From [Clostridium] scindens ATCC 35704 (GTDB taxonomy: Bacteria; Bacillota; Clostridia; Lachnospirales; Lachnospiraceae), in NCBI RefSeq assembly GCF_004295125.1, contig NZ_CP036170.1:2103501-2167500 (forward strand): 64,000 nt of DNA, read 5' to 3'. Made by a program: the position numbers and the translations under genes. The notes beneath the pieces were generated by a model. That model worked only from the letters and a program-made list of their open reading frames with translations, was not told the origin of the DNA and made no database searches. Positions within the stretch are counted from its first letter, which is position 1. Each line of letters starts with the position of its first letter. Positions 26,073-35,016 of this stretch are shown in pieces.

Positions 26073-27935
26073 ATGACCGAGGAATTGAAGAAAAGGTGTA
26101 TCATTTATGCGGTGGGGGTGTTTGTGTACGTATGCGGGATAGCGGTGACCATCCAGTATACGATGACCGACCGGGCAAAGTTCATATGGTTTCTGGCGGC
26201 ATACCTGATTGTAGGCTTTGATGCCTTTAAGGTGCTGGAAGAGAAGCTGGCGCAGAAGAAGTTCCTGACAGAGTATACGCTGATTATACTTGCTACGATT
26301 GGGGCTTTTGGCGTGGCAAGATATGTAGAGGGCGTACTTGTTATGCTCTTATTTGAATTGGGAATGATGTTTGAAGCCTATTCCACGGACAGCGCCAAGC
26401 GTTCCATCAAGGAATTGATCGATATCCGGCCGGAATACGCGACACGCAAGGTACACGGGAAAGAATTCAAGGTGGATCCTTCCGCGCTGAAACTAGGCCA
26501 TATTATTGTAATCAAGCCGGGAGAACGCATCCCTGTGGATGCGGTTGTCGTCTCCGGAACAACAAGCATCGATACAAAGGCTTTGACAGGAGAAGCCATG
26601 CCTCAGTCCGCATGGCCGGGAGACCGGATATATAGCGGATGCATCAACCTCAACGGGGTGATCGAGGCAAAGGTCACGGCGCTGTATGTTGACTCTACCG
26701 TAACCAAGATTATGGAGATGGTAGAAGAGGCCCAGGAGAAAAGAGCGGAAAGCGAAGATTTTATTACAAGGTTCTCAAGAATCTATACGCCGGCAATGCT
26801 GGTGTGCGCCTTGCTGGTCATGATCTATCCGCCCCTTACATTTTCCTATGGGAATTGGGATACCTGGATCTACAGAGGATTGATCTTCCTCGTAGTGGCG
26901 TGCCCCTGCGGGCTGGTCATGTCCATTCCGATTGCTTTCCTTGGCGGCATTGCGTCAGCAGCCAGACAGGGGATCGTAATCAAGGGCGGCAACTATCTGG
27001 AGGACCTTTCCAAGGCAGATACCTTCGTGTTTGACAAGACAGGAACGCTGACGGAGGGCATATTCAAGGTGAAGGAAGTAAAGGCAGTGGGGATGGACAA
27101 TGACGAGCTGCTTCGCATAGCGTCCCATGTGGAGAGTTATTCTAACCACCCGATCGCCCAGTCCCTGTCAGAAGCCTATGGAAAAGAGATCAATAAGAGC
27201 AAGGTATACCGGATGCGCGAGATGCCGGGATATGGCGTCAATGCGACCTTTGAGGGAGAGCGCGTCTATGTGGGAAATAAGCGGCTGATGGATCGTCAGA
27301 AGGTTCTCTGCGATGAAGTAAGCCGGAATGGAACCGTCGTCTATGTTGCGATTGGCAAGAAATATGCCGGATATATCGTCATTGCGGATTCTGTCAAGGA
27401 AGATGCAAAGACGACGCTTCAATACTTGAAGGAAAAGTGCAAGGCAGTACTGGTAATGCTTACCGGAGATACCAAGAGCAGCAGCCTGGAAGTAGCCAGG
27501 AGGCTGAAGATAGACTATGCGTATGCGGAACTGATGCCAGAGGATAAATTAGAACAGCTGGAGGACTTTTTGGACCTTCAGGATTCTACCGAACGTCTGG
27601 TATGTGTCGGGGATGGAATCAATGATGCGCCGGTCCTTGCAAGAGCTGACGTGGGGATTGCCATGGGCGCGCTGGGGTCGGCGGCGGCAATTGAGGCGGC
27701 TGATATTATATTGATGGAAGATGAATTGCCAAGAATCGTGGACGCGATCAAGATTGCGAAGGAGACCTTAAGAGTAGTCAGCCAGAATATTTCTTTTGCA
27801 TTGATTGTTAAGGTGCTGATCCTGATACTTGCCACAATTGGCTATTTTGGAATGTGGGAAGCAATTCTGGCTGAAGTCGGCGTAATGTTCGCGGCGATCC
27901 TGAATGCCGTCTGGGTTGTCCGTTATACTGTTTAG
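26073..27935 (+). CDS. Second heavy-metal P1B ATPase (no N-terminal metal domain; TM8 Glu variant)
   Basis: A 620-residue metal pump lacking HMA and His-rich domains. Landmarks: TGEAMPQ actuator loop, C277-P-C279 (ACPCGLV), phosphorylated D321 (DKTGT), HP motif (SNHPIAQ), GDGINDAP. Compared with the first pump, TM7 keeps lysine (K580) but the TM8 acidic residue is glutamate (E601, LAEVGVM) instead of aspartate; both pairs are 21 residues apart. This may alter metal preference. It lies 31 nt after the sensor gene, so it is probably co-transcribed with it. AAAAAGGACAATATT precedes the start. Confidence 0.92.
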   Translation: MTEELKKRCIIYAVGVFVYVCGIAVTIQYTMTDRAKFIWFLAAYLIVGFDAFKVLEEKLAQKKFLTEYTLIILATIGAFGVARYVEGVLVMLLFELGMMFEAYSTDSAKRSIKELIDIRPEYATRKVHGKEFKVDPSALKLGHIIVIKPGERIPVDAVVVSGTTSIDTKALTGEAMPQSAWPGDRIYSGCINLNGVIEAKVTALYVDSTVTKIMEMVEEAQEKRAESEDFITRFSRIYTPAMLVCALLVMIYPPLTFSYGNWDTWIYRGLIFLVVACPCGLVMSIPIAFLGGIASAARQGIVIKGGNYLEDLSKADTFVFDKTGTLTEGIFKVKEVKAVGMDNDELLRIASHVESYSNHPIAQSLSEAYGKEINKSKVYRMREMPGYGVNATFEGERVYVGNKRLMDRQKVLCDEVSRNGTVVYVAIGKKYAGYIVIADSVKEDAKTTLQYLKEKCKAVLVMLTGDTKSSSLEVARRLKIDYAYAELMPEDKLEQLEDFLDLQDSTERLVCVGDGINDAPVLARADVGIAMGALGSAAAIEAADIILMEDELPRIVDAIKIAKETLRVVSQNISFALIVKVLILILATIGYFGMWEAILAEVGVMFAAILNAVWVVRYTV

Positions 27936-27943
27936 GAGGATAT

Positions 27944-28468
27944 ATGAAGTATATGAAGATAGCCCTGTCTGTGATGGCTGCTGCCATTGTATTGACAGGC
28001 TGTGTAAAAAATCCATCTGAAAAAGGAGTAGAATATCTGGAAGATGGAAAATATAAAGAAGCGATCGAACAGTTCCAGGATGCAATCGATTCGGAAGTGA
28101 ATGCAGGAGATGCATACAGAGGAATCGGAATTGCAAAATGGGAGCAGGAAGACTATGAGGGAGCAAAAGAAGCGTTTCAGAACGCGCTTGACAATGGTGC
28201 CAAGAAGACTGGCACCATCTATAATTTTATGGGAAACTGCGATATGAAGCTCTCCAGGCCGGAATCTGCCCTTAACTATTTCCGCCTTGGCATCGGCCAG
28301 GAGGATAGCAGCGAGGAACTCAAAAAAGAGATGCACTTTAACATGATCGTAGCATATGAACAGATGAAGGATTGGGAAAGTGCGAAGGCCAAACTAAAGG
28401 AATACCTGGCAGAGTATCCGGACGATGAAGCAGCAAAAAAAGAATTGGAATTTCTGGAGACAAGATAA
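27944..28468 (+). CDS. TPR-repeat lipoprotein
   Basis: 174 residues. A short basic N-terminus and hydrophobic stretch end in the lipobox VLTGC (C20), so it should be a membrane-anchored lipoprotein on the outer face. The rest consists of about three to four tetratricopeptide-like helical repeats (EYLEDGKYKEAIEQFQDAI, WEQEDYEGAKEAFQNAL, AYEQMKDWESAKAKLKEYL). It likely mediates protein-protein contacts; the partner is unknown. GGAGGATAT precedes the start, 8 nt after the ATPase stop and 3 nt before hflX. Confidence 0.85.
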   Translation: MKYMKIALSVMAAAIVLTGCVKNPSEKGVEYLEDGKYKEAIEQFQDAIDSEVNAGDAYRGIGIAKWEQEDYEGAKEAFQNALDNGAKKTGTIYNFMGNCDMKLSRPESALNYFRLGIGQEDSSEELKKEMHFNMIVAYEQMKDWESAKAKLKEYLAEYPDDEAAKKELEFLETR

Positions 28469-28471
28469 TAT

Positions 28472-29752
28472 ATGGGAAATATGATTGATTTGGAAAAAGA
28501 GACCGAACGGGTCATCCTGGTAGGCGTCAGCGTGACGGATGAGGATGACACCCAGAAGTCGTTAGAGGAATTGAAGGATCTGGCTTCCACTGCCGGGGCG
28601 GCTACCGTGGGCGTGGTGATTCAAAACCGGGAGCAGGTTCATCCGGGCACCTATGTAGGCAAGGGAAAGATAGAAGAGATCAAAGGTCTGATGTGGGAAC
28701 TGGAAGCGACCGGGATTATCTGTGATGATGAACTATCCCCGGCGCAGATGAAGAACCTTCAGGATGAGCTTGACGCAAAGGTGATGGATCGGACGCTGGT
28801 CATACTCGATATATTTGCGTCCCGGGCTTCTACCAGCGAAGGTAAGATTCAGGTAGAACTAGCCCAGTTAAAATACCGCCAATCCAGGCTTACCGGTTTT
28901 GGCACGGCGCTTTCCAGGCTGGGAGGCGGCATAGGTACCAGAGGGCCGGGAGAGAAGAAGCTGGAGATGGATCGGAGGCTGATCAAGGGGCGGATCGCCC
29001 AGCTGAACCGGGAATTGAGAGACGTGAAGCGTCACCGGGAGGTCACAAGAGAGCAGAGAAGCCGCAACCGGATTCCGGTGGCGGCCATCGTAGGATATAC
29101 CAATGCAGGAAAGTCCACGCTTCTTAACACGCTGACAGGGGCAGGAATCCTGGCAGAGGACAAGCTGTTTGCAACCCTTGACCCAACCACCAGGGAATTG
29201 AAGCTTCCCAGCGGACAGGAGATACTGCTTACGGATACGGTAGGATTTATCCGCAAGCTGCCACATCATCTGATAGAGGCTTTTCGAAGCACGCTGGAAG
29301 AAGCCAGGTATGCGGATATCATTCTACATGTAGTAGATGCGGCCAATCCCCAGATGGACGAGCAGATGTATATCGTATATGAGACGCTTCAGAATCTTGG
29401 AGTGACGGATAAGCCGATTGTTACCATATTCAACAAGCAGGACAAGGCACAGGACGATGTCATCATCCGGGACTTTCATGCAGATTATACGGTCAAGATC
29501 TCCGCAAAGACAAGGGAAGGGATACCGGAACTTCTCAAGACTATTGAGGCAGTGCTCAGACAGCAGAAGGTTGCCATTGAGAATCTCTATCCTTATCAGG
29601 ATGCGGCAAAGATACAGATGATCCGAAGATTCGGGGAACTGCAGGAAGAAGAATACCGGGAGGACGGCATCTTTGTCAGGGCTTATGTACCTGTGGATAT
29701 CTATGAAAAAGTCAAGGTTTCCCGGGGGGATTCGCCGAAAAGCGCCTTATAA
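28472..29752 (+). CDS. hflX: GTPase HflX
   Basis: A 426-residue ribosome-associated GTPase involved in ribosome rescue and splitting under stress. The N-terminal HflX domain has TYVGKGKIEEI and DDELSPAQMKNL, then a coiled helical region (GGIGTRGPGEKKLEMDRRLI). The G domain follows with G1 GYTNAGKST (about 206), G3 DTVGF and G4 NKQD. The C-terminal tail VSRGDSPKSAL extends beyond the usual end because its sequence is shared with the convergent AraC gene. The two coding regions overlap tail-to-tail by 52 nt. No terminator is visible between them. Confidence 0.95.
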   Translation: MGNMIDLEKETERVILVGVSVTDEDDTQKSLEELKDLASTAGAATVGVVIQNREQVHPGTYVGKGKIEEIKGLMWELEATGIICDDELSPAQMKNLQDELDAKVMDRTLVILDIFASRASTSEGKIQVELAQLKYRQSRLTGFGTALSRLGGGIGTRGPGEKKLEMDRRLIKGRIAQLNRELRDVKRHREVTREQRSRNRIPVAAIVGYTNAGKSTLLNTLTGAGILAEDKLFATLDPTTRELKLPSGQEILLTDTVGFIRKLPHHLIEAFRSTLEEARYADIILHVVDAANPQMDEQMYIVYETLQNLGVTDKPIVTIFNKQDKAQDDVIIRDFHADYTVKISAKTREGIPELLKTIEAVLRQQKVAIENLYPYQDAAKIQMIRRFGELQEEEYREDGIFVRAYVPVDIYEKVKVSRGDSPKSAL

Positions 29753-30543
29753 GAGCGGGAGAATGTGGAGTAATCCTTGAATCCGCAGTCAAAACAGGCC
29801 TGCGTGCTAGGCACGCCGGATAATATCAAGTCTTTTGCTAGCAGGAGCCGCTTCTGGGAGATATAGCGTCCCATAGTATAGCCGGTCTCCTGCTTGAATA
29901 GTCTCATCATATAATATTTGCTGATGTAGAAGGTGTCCGCCAGATGGTCTATGCTCAGATCCCTGCCAAGATTCTCGTTGATATAGCGCAGGATATCCAG
30001 AACCTTCACGTTGCAGTTGTCGGTATCAATGAATTCCAGCCGGTTCTTTCTCGCGGCGCGGTTCAGATGTATCATGAATTCCAGGAATAGGACCTGGCGG
30101 TATAATCCGGCTGCATATCCATCGTCGGAAAAGGATTTTTCCAACTGGGTGATGAAGCGGAACAGAGAACTTCTCTCCAGGGATGGGATGCGAAGAACGT
30201 TGGAATGCTCTTCTTCGGCTTTCTGAAAGCAGTAGCTAAGATCATAGGAATCCGTCTGATAGGCATTGATGAAATTGGGCGATATATATACGATGATCCG
30301 TTCATATACGGTAGAATTATCTACAATCAGGCGGTGGATGTCATTGTGCTTTACCAGCACGATATCATAAGGGATGAGTTCATATGATTTTCCTTCCACC
30401 ATGTAATTGACATTTCCTTTGATAAATATGGTGATCTTGTCAAAGTCGTGATAATGGTATTCCACCTCCCGGGTCTCCTGATCCGTAAGGTGGAACAGCC
30501 GGAATTCGCTATTTAAGTATCCTTTTTTTACATATTGTTCCAT
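29701..30543 (-). CDS. AraC-family transcriptional regulator (cupin sensor)
   Basis: 280 residues. The N-terminal cupin-like ligand domain has the pattern YHYHDFDKITIFIKGN and YELIPYDIVLVKHNDIHRL. The C-terminal double helix-turn-helix (about 183-278) has LSIDHLADTFYISKYYMMRLFKQETGYTMG (quoted in parts by family logic: first HTH) and the second HTH ending FSRSYKALFGESPRE. The ligand is unknown, possibly a sugar. GGAGGCGCCCTT lies upstream of the start. The 3' end overlaps hflX by 52 nt. Confidence 0.9.
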   Translation of the reverse strand: MEQYVKKGYLNSEFRLFHLTDQETREVEYHYHDFDKITIFIKGNVNYMVEGKSYELIPYDIVLVKHNDIHRLIVDNSTVYERIIVYISPNFINAYQTDSYDLSYCFQKAEEEHSNVLRIPSLERSSLFRFITQLEKSFSDDGYAAGLYRQVLFLEFMIHLNRAARKNRLEFIDTDNCNVKVLDILRYINENLGRDLSIDHLADTFYISKYYMMRLFKQETGYTMGRYISQKRLLLAKDLILSGVPSTQACFDCGFKDYSTFSRSYKALFGESPRETLTFS

Positions 30544-30567
30544 AAGGGCGCCTCCTTCTTAGAGTTT

Positions 30568-30596
30568 ATCTTATAGCAAGAGAGCATTATTTGCAA
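30568..30596 (-). promoter_or_regulatory. Sigma-A-like promoter of the AraC-family gene
   Basis: Minus strand TTGCAA (30596-30591), 17 nt, TAAGAT (30573-30568), 25 nt before the start. Confidence 0.5.
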
Positions 30597-30616
30597 TATA
30601 CTAAGCACGATTTGTG

Positions 30617-30645
30617 TTGAAATGGGAAATAATGCCTGATATGAT
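30617..30645 (+). promoter_or_regulatory. Sigma-A-like promoter of the dapF-like gene
   Basis: TTGAAA (30617-30622), 17 nt, TATGAT (30640-30645). Confidence 0.65.
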
Positions 30646-30703
30646 AGAGATATAATAACGGGGAACAATAAGGACAATCCCAATGGAAAGACGGAGGTAT
30701 GTT

Positions 30704-31561
30704 ATGAAGGTTGTGTTGGAACGTTATCATGGGCTGGGAAATGATTATGTTGTATTTGACCCTAATAAGAATGAACTGGAACTTACATCGGAAAATGTAA
30801 GAATGATCTGTGACCGTAATGAAGGACTTGGCTCAGACGGCGTGCTGGAAGGACCAATCCTGAAAGAAGATGGAATGTATGTAAAAGTCTGGAATCCGGA
30901 TGGAAGCGAGTCAGAGACCAGCGGAAACGGAGTCAGGATCTTCGCGAAATATCTCAAGGACGCAAGTTACGTACAGAAGAAAAATTTTAAACTCTATACA
31001 GGCAACGGACCTGTGGAAATTACATTCCTGAATGAAGACGGCAGCCGCCTTCGCGTATCCATGGGAAAACTGTCTTTCTGGAGCGACGATATTCCGGTTA
31101 CAGGAGAGCGCCGGGAAGTCATCAATGAAGATATGGTATTTGGAAGAACCTTGTATCCGGTTACTTGCGTATCCATCGGCAACCCGCACTGCGTTATCCC
31201 GATGCGGGAGATCTCGAAGCCGCTGGTATGCAAGATTGGCGATTACGCAGAACTAGCAAGATACTTCCCCAAACGGATCAATACACAGATTATGAAGGTG
31301 ATTGATAAAGAGCATGTGGCAATCGAGATCTATGAAAGAGGCGCAGGCTATACGCTGGCTTCAGGAACCGGCGCATGCGCCGCCGCCGGAGTAGCCTATA
31401 AGCTGGGAATGACCAACAACAAGGTCATAGTACAGATGCCGGGCGGCGAGCTTCAGGTCGAGATTGAAGAGGACTGGAACGTATTTATGACAGGCGACGT
31501 GTTCTATGTGGCAAAGATTACCCTGAGCAATGAGTTTGTTGAAAAATTAAGAGCGGTATAA
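30704..31561 (+). CDS. dapF: Diaminopimelate epimerase family protein with both catalytic Cys replaced by Ser
   Basis: 285 residues with the full DapF fold pattern: N-terminal YHGLGNDYVVFD, RNEGLGSDGVL, WNPDGSESE, second-lobe SIGNPHCVIP, and ERGAGYTLASGTGACAA. DapF interconverts LL- and meso-diaminopimelate for lysine and peptidoglycan by a two-thiol mechanism. Here the first catalytic position (Cys73 of H. influenzae DapF, in CGNGAR) is Ser73 (TSGNGVR) and the second (Cys in ACGTGA) is Ser220 (ASGTGA). Classical two-base thiol catalysis is therefore not possible, although the fold and substrate loops are kept. It may be a DapF variant or a different isomerase. GACGGAGGTATGTT supports ATG 30704. 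It lies upstream of addB. Confidence 0.85.
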   Translation: MKVVLERYHGLGNDYVVFDPNKNELELTSENVRMICDRNEGLGSDGVLEGPILKEDGMYVKVWNPDGSESETSGNGVRIFAKYLKDASYVQKKNFKLYTGNGPVEITFLNEDGSRLRVSMGKLSFWSDDIPVTGERREVINEDMVFGRTLYPVTCVSIGNPHCVIPMREISKPLVCKIGDYAELARYFPKRINTQIMKVIDKEHVAIEIYERGAGYTLASGTGACAAAGVAYKLGMTNNKVIVQMPGGELQVEIEEDWNVFMTGDVFYVAKITLSNEFVEKLRAV

Positions 31562-31588
31562 TATACTAAGGCATAGGGAGGAAAACCT

Positions 31589-31927
31589 ATGCCTTTACAA
31601 TTTATATTCGGGCCGTCAGGCTCGGGAAAATCATATCACCTATACCATCAGATAATTGACGAATCTAGGATCCATCAGGAGCAGAATTATATCGTCCTTG
31701 TGCCGGAGCAGTTTACGATGCAGACGCAGAAGGATCTGGTCAATATGCACCCCTGCCATGGAATCATGAATATTGACGTGTTAAGTTTTGTCAGGCTGTC
31801 TTACCGCGTGTTCGAAGAGACGGGCGGAGGGACGCTGCCTGTTCTGGACGATGAAGGCAAGAACCTGATTCTTAGAAAGATTGCCGGAGACTACGAAGGG
31901 GAACTCAAGGTTCTGGGGGGAATATGA
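31589..31927 (+). CDS. addB: AddB N-terminal segment (frame ends at a slippery G run)
   Basis: 112 residues corresponding to the N-terminus of the AddAB helicase-nuclease B subunit, including the Walker A-like GPSGSGKSYHLYHQI (about 8-22) and IVLVPEQFTMQTQ. The frame ends at TGA 31925-31927 right after VLGGI. The next frame (31924 onward, offset by -1) continues the protein without loss, since a -1 shift would read LGGNMKKLGYVSEV, as expected for AddB. AGGGAGGAAAACCT precedes the start. Either a mutation, a sequencing error in the G run, or programmed frameshifting explains it. Confidence 0.85.
   Translation: MPLQFIFGPSGSGKSYHLYHQIIDESRIHQEQNYIVLVPEQFTMQTQKDLVNMHPCHGIMNIDVLSFVRLSYRVFEETGGGTLPVLDDEGKNLILRKIAGDYEGELKVLGGI
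31915..31921 (+). other. Slippery heptamer G GGG GGA at the addB frame break
   Basis: In the upstream frame the codons are CTG GGG GGA ATA TGA. G_GGG_GGA fits the X_XXY_YYZ pattern for -1 slippage, and the stop follows two codons later. The downstream frame also has an ATG overlapping that stop (ATGA), so coupled re-initiation is an alternative. Confidence 0.6.
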
Positions 31928-34900
31928 AGAAGCTTGGGTACGTCAGCGAGGTGAAGTCGGTCATCTCCGAGTTCGCCCAATATGACATTACGGAAGAAGA
32001 ACTTGAACGCGTCATGGAGACGGCGGGAGAGGAATCCAGGCTATACTACAAACTGAAAGACATCCAGGTGCTTTACAGAGGATTCATGGAGTATCTGGAA
32101 AAGAAATATATTACAAAAGAGGAACTGCTGGATGTTCTAAGCCAGATGGTCTGCAAGTCTGACATGCTCAAGAACAGCACGGTAGTGCTGGACGGGTTTA
32201 CCGGCTTTACACCGGTGCAGAACAGGCTGCTTCTGGAACTTATGATCCATTGCCGCAAGGTTGTGATTACGGTGACCATGGATGACCGGGAAGATCCTTA
32301 CGTCTATCAGCACCCATACCAACTCTTCGGGCTTGGAAAACATATGGTGACCACGCTGATGCGGCTTGCCAGAGATCATAGAATAGCGGTTGACGAACCG
32401 GTCTGCCTGTATGGCAGGCCTCCTTATCGTTTTAAAGATCATGATTCCCTGGCTTTTCTGGAAAGAAACCTGTTCCGCTATCATGGGAAGGGATTCGGAA
32501 AAGAGCCGGAGTCGATCGGCATTCATGTGACAAGAAATCCGAAGGAGGAGGCCATGGCCGTGGCAGGAGCAATTCGGGCGCTGGTAAGGAAAGAAGGATA
32601 TCGTTACCGGGAGATTGGCGTCATCGTAAGCAATATGGACGTGTACGGAGATGATCTGGAGCAAGCCTTTGCCATGTATGAGATTCCGGCTTTTATGGAT
32701 CATAAGAGAAGCATACTGCTGAATTCCTTTGTCGAGTATATCAGAAGCCTGCTTGACATGGCAGAACAGAATTTTACTTATGAAAGCGTGTTCCGGTTTC
32801 TTCGGACCAACCTGGCAGGGTTTAACTTTGATGAAGTGGACAGGTTAGAGAACTATGTCATTGGCCTGGGGATCAAAGGCTATAAAAGGTGGCAGGAGAA
32901 ATGGGTACGCCGCTTGAAGGGAATGGAAGAAGAGGAATTGGAGGCGTTGAACCACTGCCGCATAATACTGGTAGAGAAGGTAGACGGCCTGCTCTATGTA
33001 CTGAAGCAGAGAAGCAAGACGGTGCGCGACATTACCATGGCTCTGTATGAATTCATGGTGCGCGAGGATCTGCAGGTGAAACTTGCGGCTTTGGAAGAAC
33101 GGTTTCAGGCAGAAGGGAAACTGGCGCTTGCAAAAGAATACGCCCAAGTATACAGGATAGTAATAGAACTGTTCGACAAATTCGTAGAACTTCTGGGGGA
33201 TGAAAAGGTCAGTTTGAATGAATACTGCAAGCTGCTGGATGCCGGCCTGGAAGAAGCGAGAGTAGGCGTAATCCCGCCCAGTGTTGACCAGGTGGTGGCA
33301 GGAGACGTGCAGCGGACCAGGCTTAAGGATATCAAGGCGCTGTTCTTCGTGGGAGCCAATGACACATATCTTCCGGGGTCATTGCTTCGAACCGGGCTCC
33401 TGTCCGAAAGGGATCGGGAAAAATTTGCCAGGGAGAGGCTTTCTTTGTCGCCGGGAGGCAAGGAACAGGCCTATATCCAGAAGTTTTATCTCTATATGAA
33501 TCTTACAAAGCCGTCCGAACAGCTGAATATCTATTACAGCAAGGTATCTGCGGACGGCAAGAGCATCCGTCCGTCTTATCTGATACAGGAATTGAGACGG
33601 CTATTTCCATTGCTTTCGGTGCAGGATGAGGAAGGCCGCGCGCTTGCGCTGCGGGAGATTACGGAGAAGATGGGAATTGGCTATCTGATTCGCGGTTTTC
33701 AGGGAAATGGGGAAGGCATGGACGCAGCATGGAAAGAACTCTATACCTGGTACAAGAAGAGCCCTAAGTGGCAGAGCAAGGTGGAGAGCCTGATAAAAGC
33801 CGGGTATTACCGCCGGCCTATGGATGGATTGACAGAGGCCGTTGCCAAAAGGCTTTATGGGGAAGAATTTGAAGACAGTATTACCAGAATGGAAAGGTTC
33901 CAGACTTGCGCGTTTGCCCACTTCCTGACCTATGGGCTGAATCTTCAGGAAAGGCAGGAGTATGATTTCCAGGCGGTGGATATGGGAAATGTGTGCCATA
34001 ACGCGCTTGAGCGCTTTTCCCGGAAGGTTGAAAAAGAAGGCTGCGGCTGGGTTGGATTAAAAGAGGAGAAGCGGGCTTCCTTCATTGACGAAAGCGTGGA
34101 AGAGGCGATCACGGACTATGGCAATTCGGTATTGTATAGTTCCGCAAGGAATGAATATATGATCGTGCGCATGAAGCGCATGCTGGAGCGTACGGTGTGG
34201 GCGCTTACCAAGCAGCTGTCTGCCGGGGACTTCCAGCCTTCTGCCTATGAATTCCGGTTTGCGAACGGCAAGATCGACCGGATTGATACCTGCGAGGATG
34301 GGGATAAGGTCTATGTAAAGGTGCTGGATTACAAGACCGGAAGCAAGGCGTTCGATGTGGTGGCCCTGTATCATGGACTCCAGCTGCAGTTGATGGTGTA
34401 TATGGAAGCGGCGGTAAAAGCGGAGCAGAAAAAGCATAAGGAGCAGGAAGTCGTTCCGGCTGGCGTGTTCTATTACCGGATCCAGGATCCGCTTGTTGAC
34501 AAGCAGGAAGAGGCAGCGGTGGAAGAGGCGCTATTGAAGGAATTGAAGCCGGATGGAATGATTAATCTCAAAGATGAGGTGCTTCAGCATCTGGAACACC
34601 GGACGGAAGGGGAATCCCTGGCAGTTCCGGTGAAGTTTAACAAGAACGGAAGCCTGGCAAAGAGTTCCAAGGCCGTGCCGGAGGAAGAATTCCAGATCAT
34701 GATGCGGCATGCGGCAAGAAAAGTAGAAGAAACCCGCCAGAGCATCTTAAGAGGAGAGACGAAGGCCTCGCCATACAGAAGAGGCCAGGAGACCGGCTGT
34801 GATTACTGCAAGTACCGGCACGTATGCGGATTTGATGTGAAGGTTCCGGGATATGCTTACCGGGATATCGGAAAGATGAGCAAAGAAGAAGCGATCGCGG

Positions 34901-35013
34901 CTATGAACCAGGCCGCGTCTGGCTCGACAGTAAACGGCAAGAATGCAGATAGAAAGAGTGCAGATAAAAAGAATGCAGATGGCAGGGAAGCCGCTTCGAA
35001 AGGAGAAGAATAG
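31924..35013 (+). CDS. addB: ATP-dependent helicase/nuclease subunit B, main part
   Basis: 1029 residues that complete AddB, the partner of AddA in double-strand-break processing and Chi recognition. It contains VLDGFTGFTPVQNRLL (Walker B-like position), an inactivated helicase region, and the C-terminal RecB-like nuclease (VKVLDYKTGS, LQLQLMVYMEA). The nuclease is wrapped by the Fe-S cluster cysteines (CAFAHFLTYG and C-x2-C-x5-C in CDYCKYRHVCGF). A Lys/Asp/Asn-rich tail with repeats (KNADRKSADKKNAD) closes the protein. It begins at an ATG within ATGA overlapping the stop of the first segment. addA follows after 3 nt. Confidence 0.92.
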   Translation: MKKLGYVSEVKSVISEFAQYDITEEELERVMETAGEESRLYYKLKDIQVLYRGFMEYLEKKYITKEELLDVLSQMVCKSDMLKNSTVVLDGFTGFTPVQNRLLLELMIHCRKVVITVTMDDREDPYVYQHPYQLFGLGKHMVTTLMRLARDHRIAVDEPVCLYGRPPYRFKDHDSLAFLERNLFRYHGKGFGKEPESIGIHVTRNPKEEAMAVAGAIRALVRKEGYRYREIGVIVSNMDVYGDDLEQAFAMYEIPAFMDHKRSILLNSFVEYIRSLLDMAEQNFTYESVFRFLRTNLAGFNFDEVDRLENYVIGLGIKGYKRWQEKWVRRLKGMEEEELEALNHCRIILVEKVDGLLYVLKQRSKTVRDITMALYEFMVREDLQVKLAALEERFQAEGKLALAKEYAQVYRIVIELFDKFVELLGDEKVSLNEYCKLLDAGLEEARVGVIPPSVDQVVAGDVQRTRLKDIKALFFVGANDTYLPGSLLRTGLLSERDREKFARERLSLSPGGKEQAYIQKFYLYMNLTKPSEQLNIYYSKVSADGKSIRPSYLIQELRRLFPLLSVQDEEGRALALREITEKMGIGYLIRGFQGNGEGMDAAWKELYTWYKKSPKWQSKVESLIKAGYYRRPMDGLTEAVAKRLYGEEFEDSITRMERFQTCAFAHFLTYGLNLQERQEYDFQAVDMGNVCHNALERFSRKVEKEGCGWVGLKEEKRASFIDESVEEAITDYGNSVLYSSARNEYMIVRMKRMLERTVWALTKQLSAGDFQPSAYEFRFANGKIDRIDTCEDGDKVYVKVLDYKTGSKAFDVVALYHGLQLQLMVYMEAAVKAEQKKHKEQEVVPAGVFYYRIQDPLVDKQEEAAVEEALLKELKPDGMINLKDEVLQHLEHRTEGESLAVPVKFNKNGSLAKSSKAVPEEEFQIMMRHAARKVEETRQSILRGETKASPYRRGQETGCDYCKYRHVCGFDVKVPGYAYRDIGKMSKEEAIAAMNQAASGSTVNGKNADRKSADKKNADGREAASKGEE

Positions 35014-35016
35014 GTC

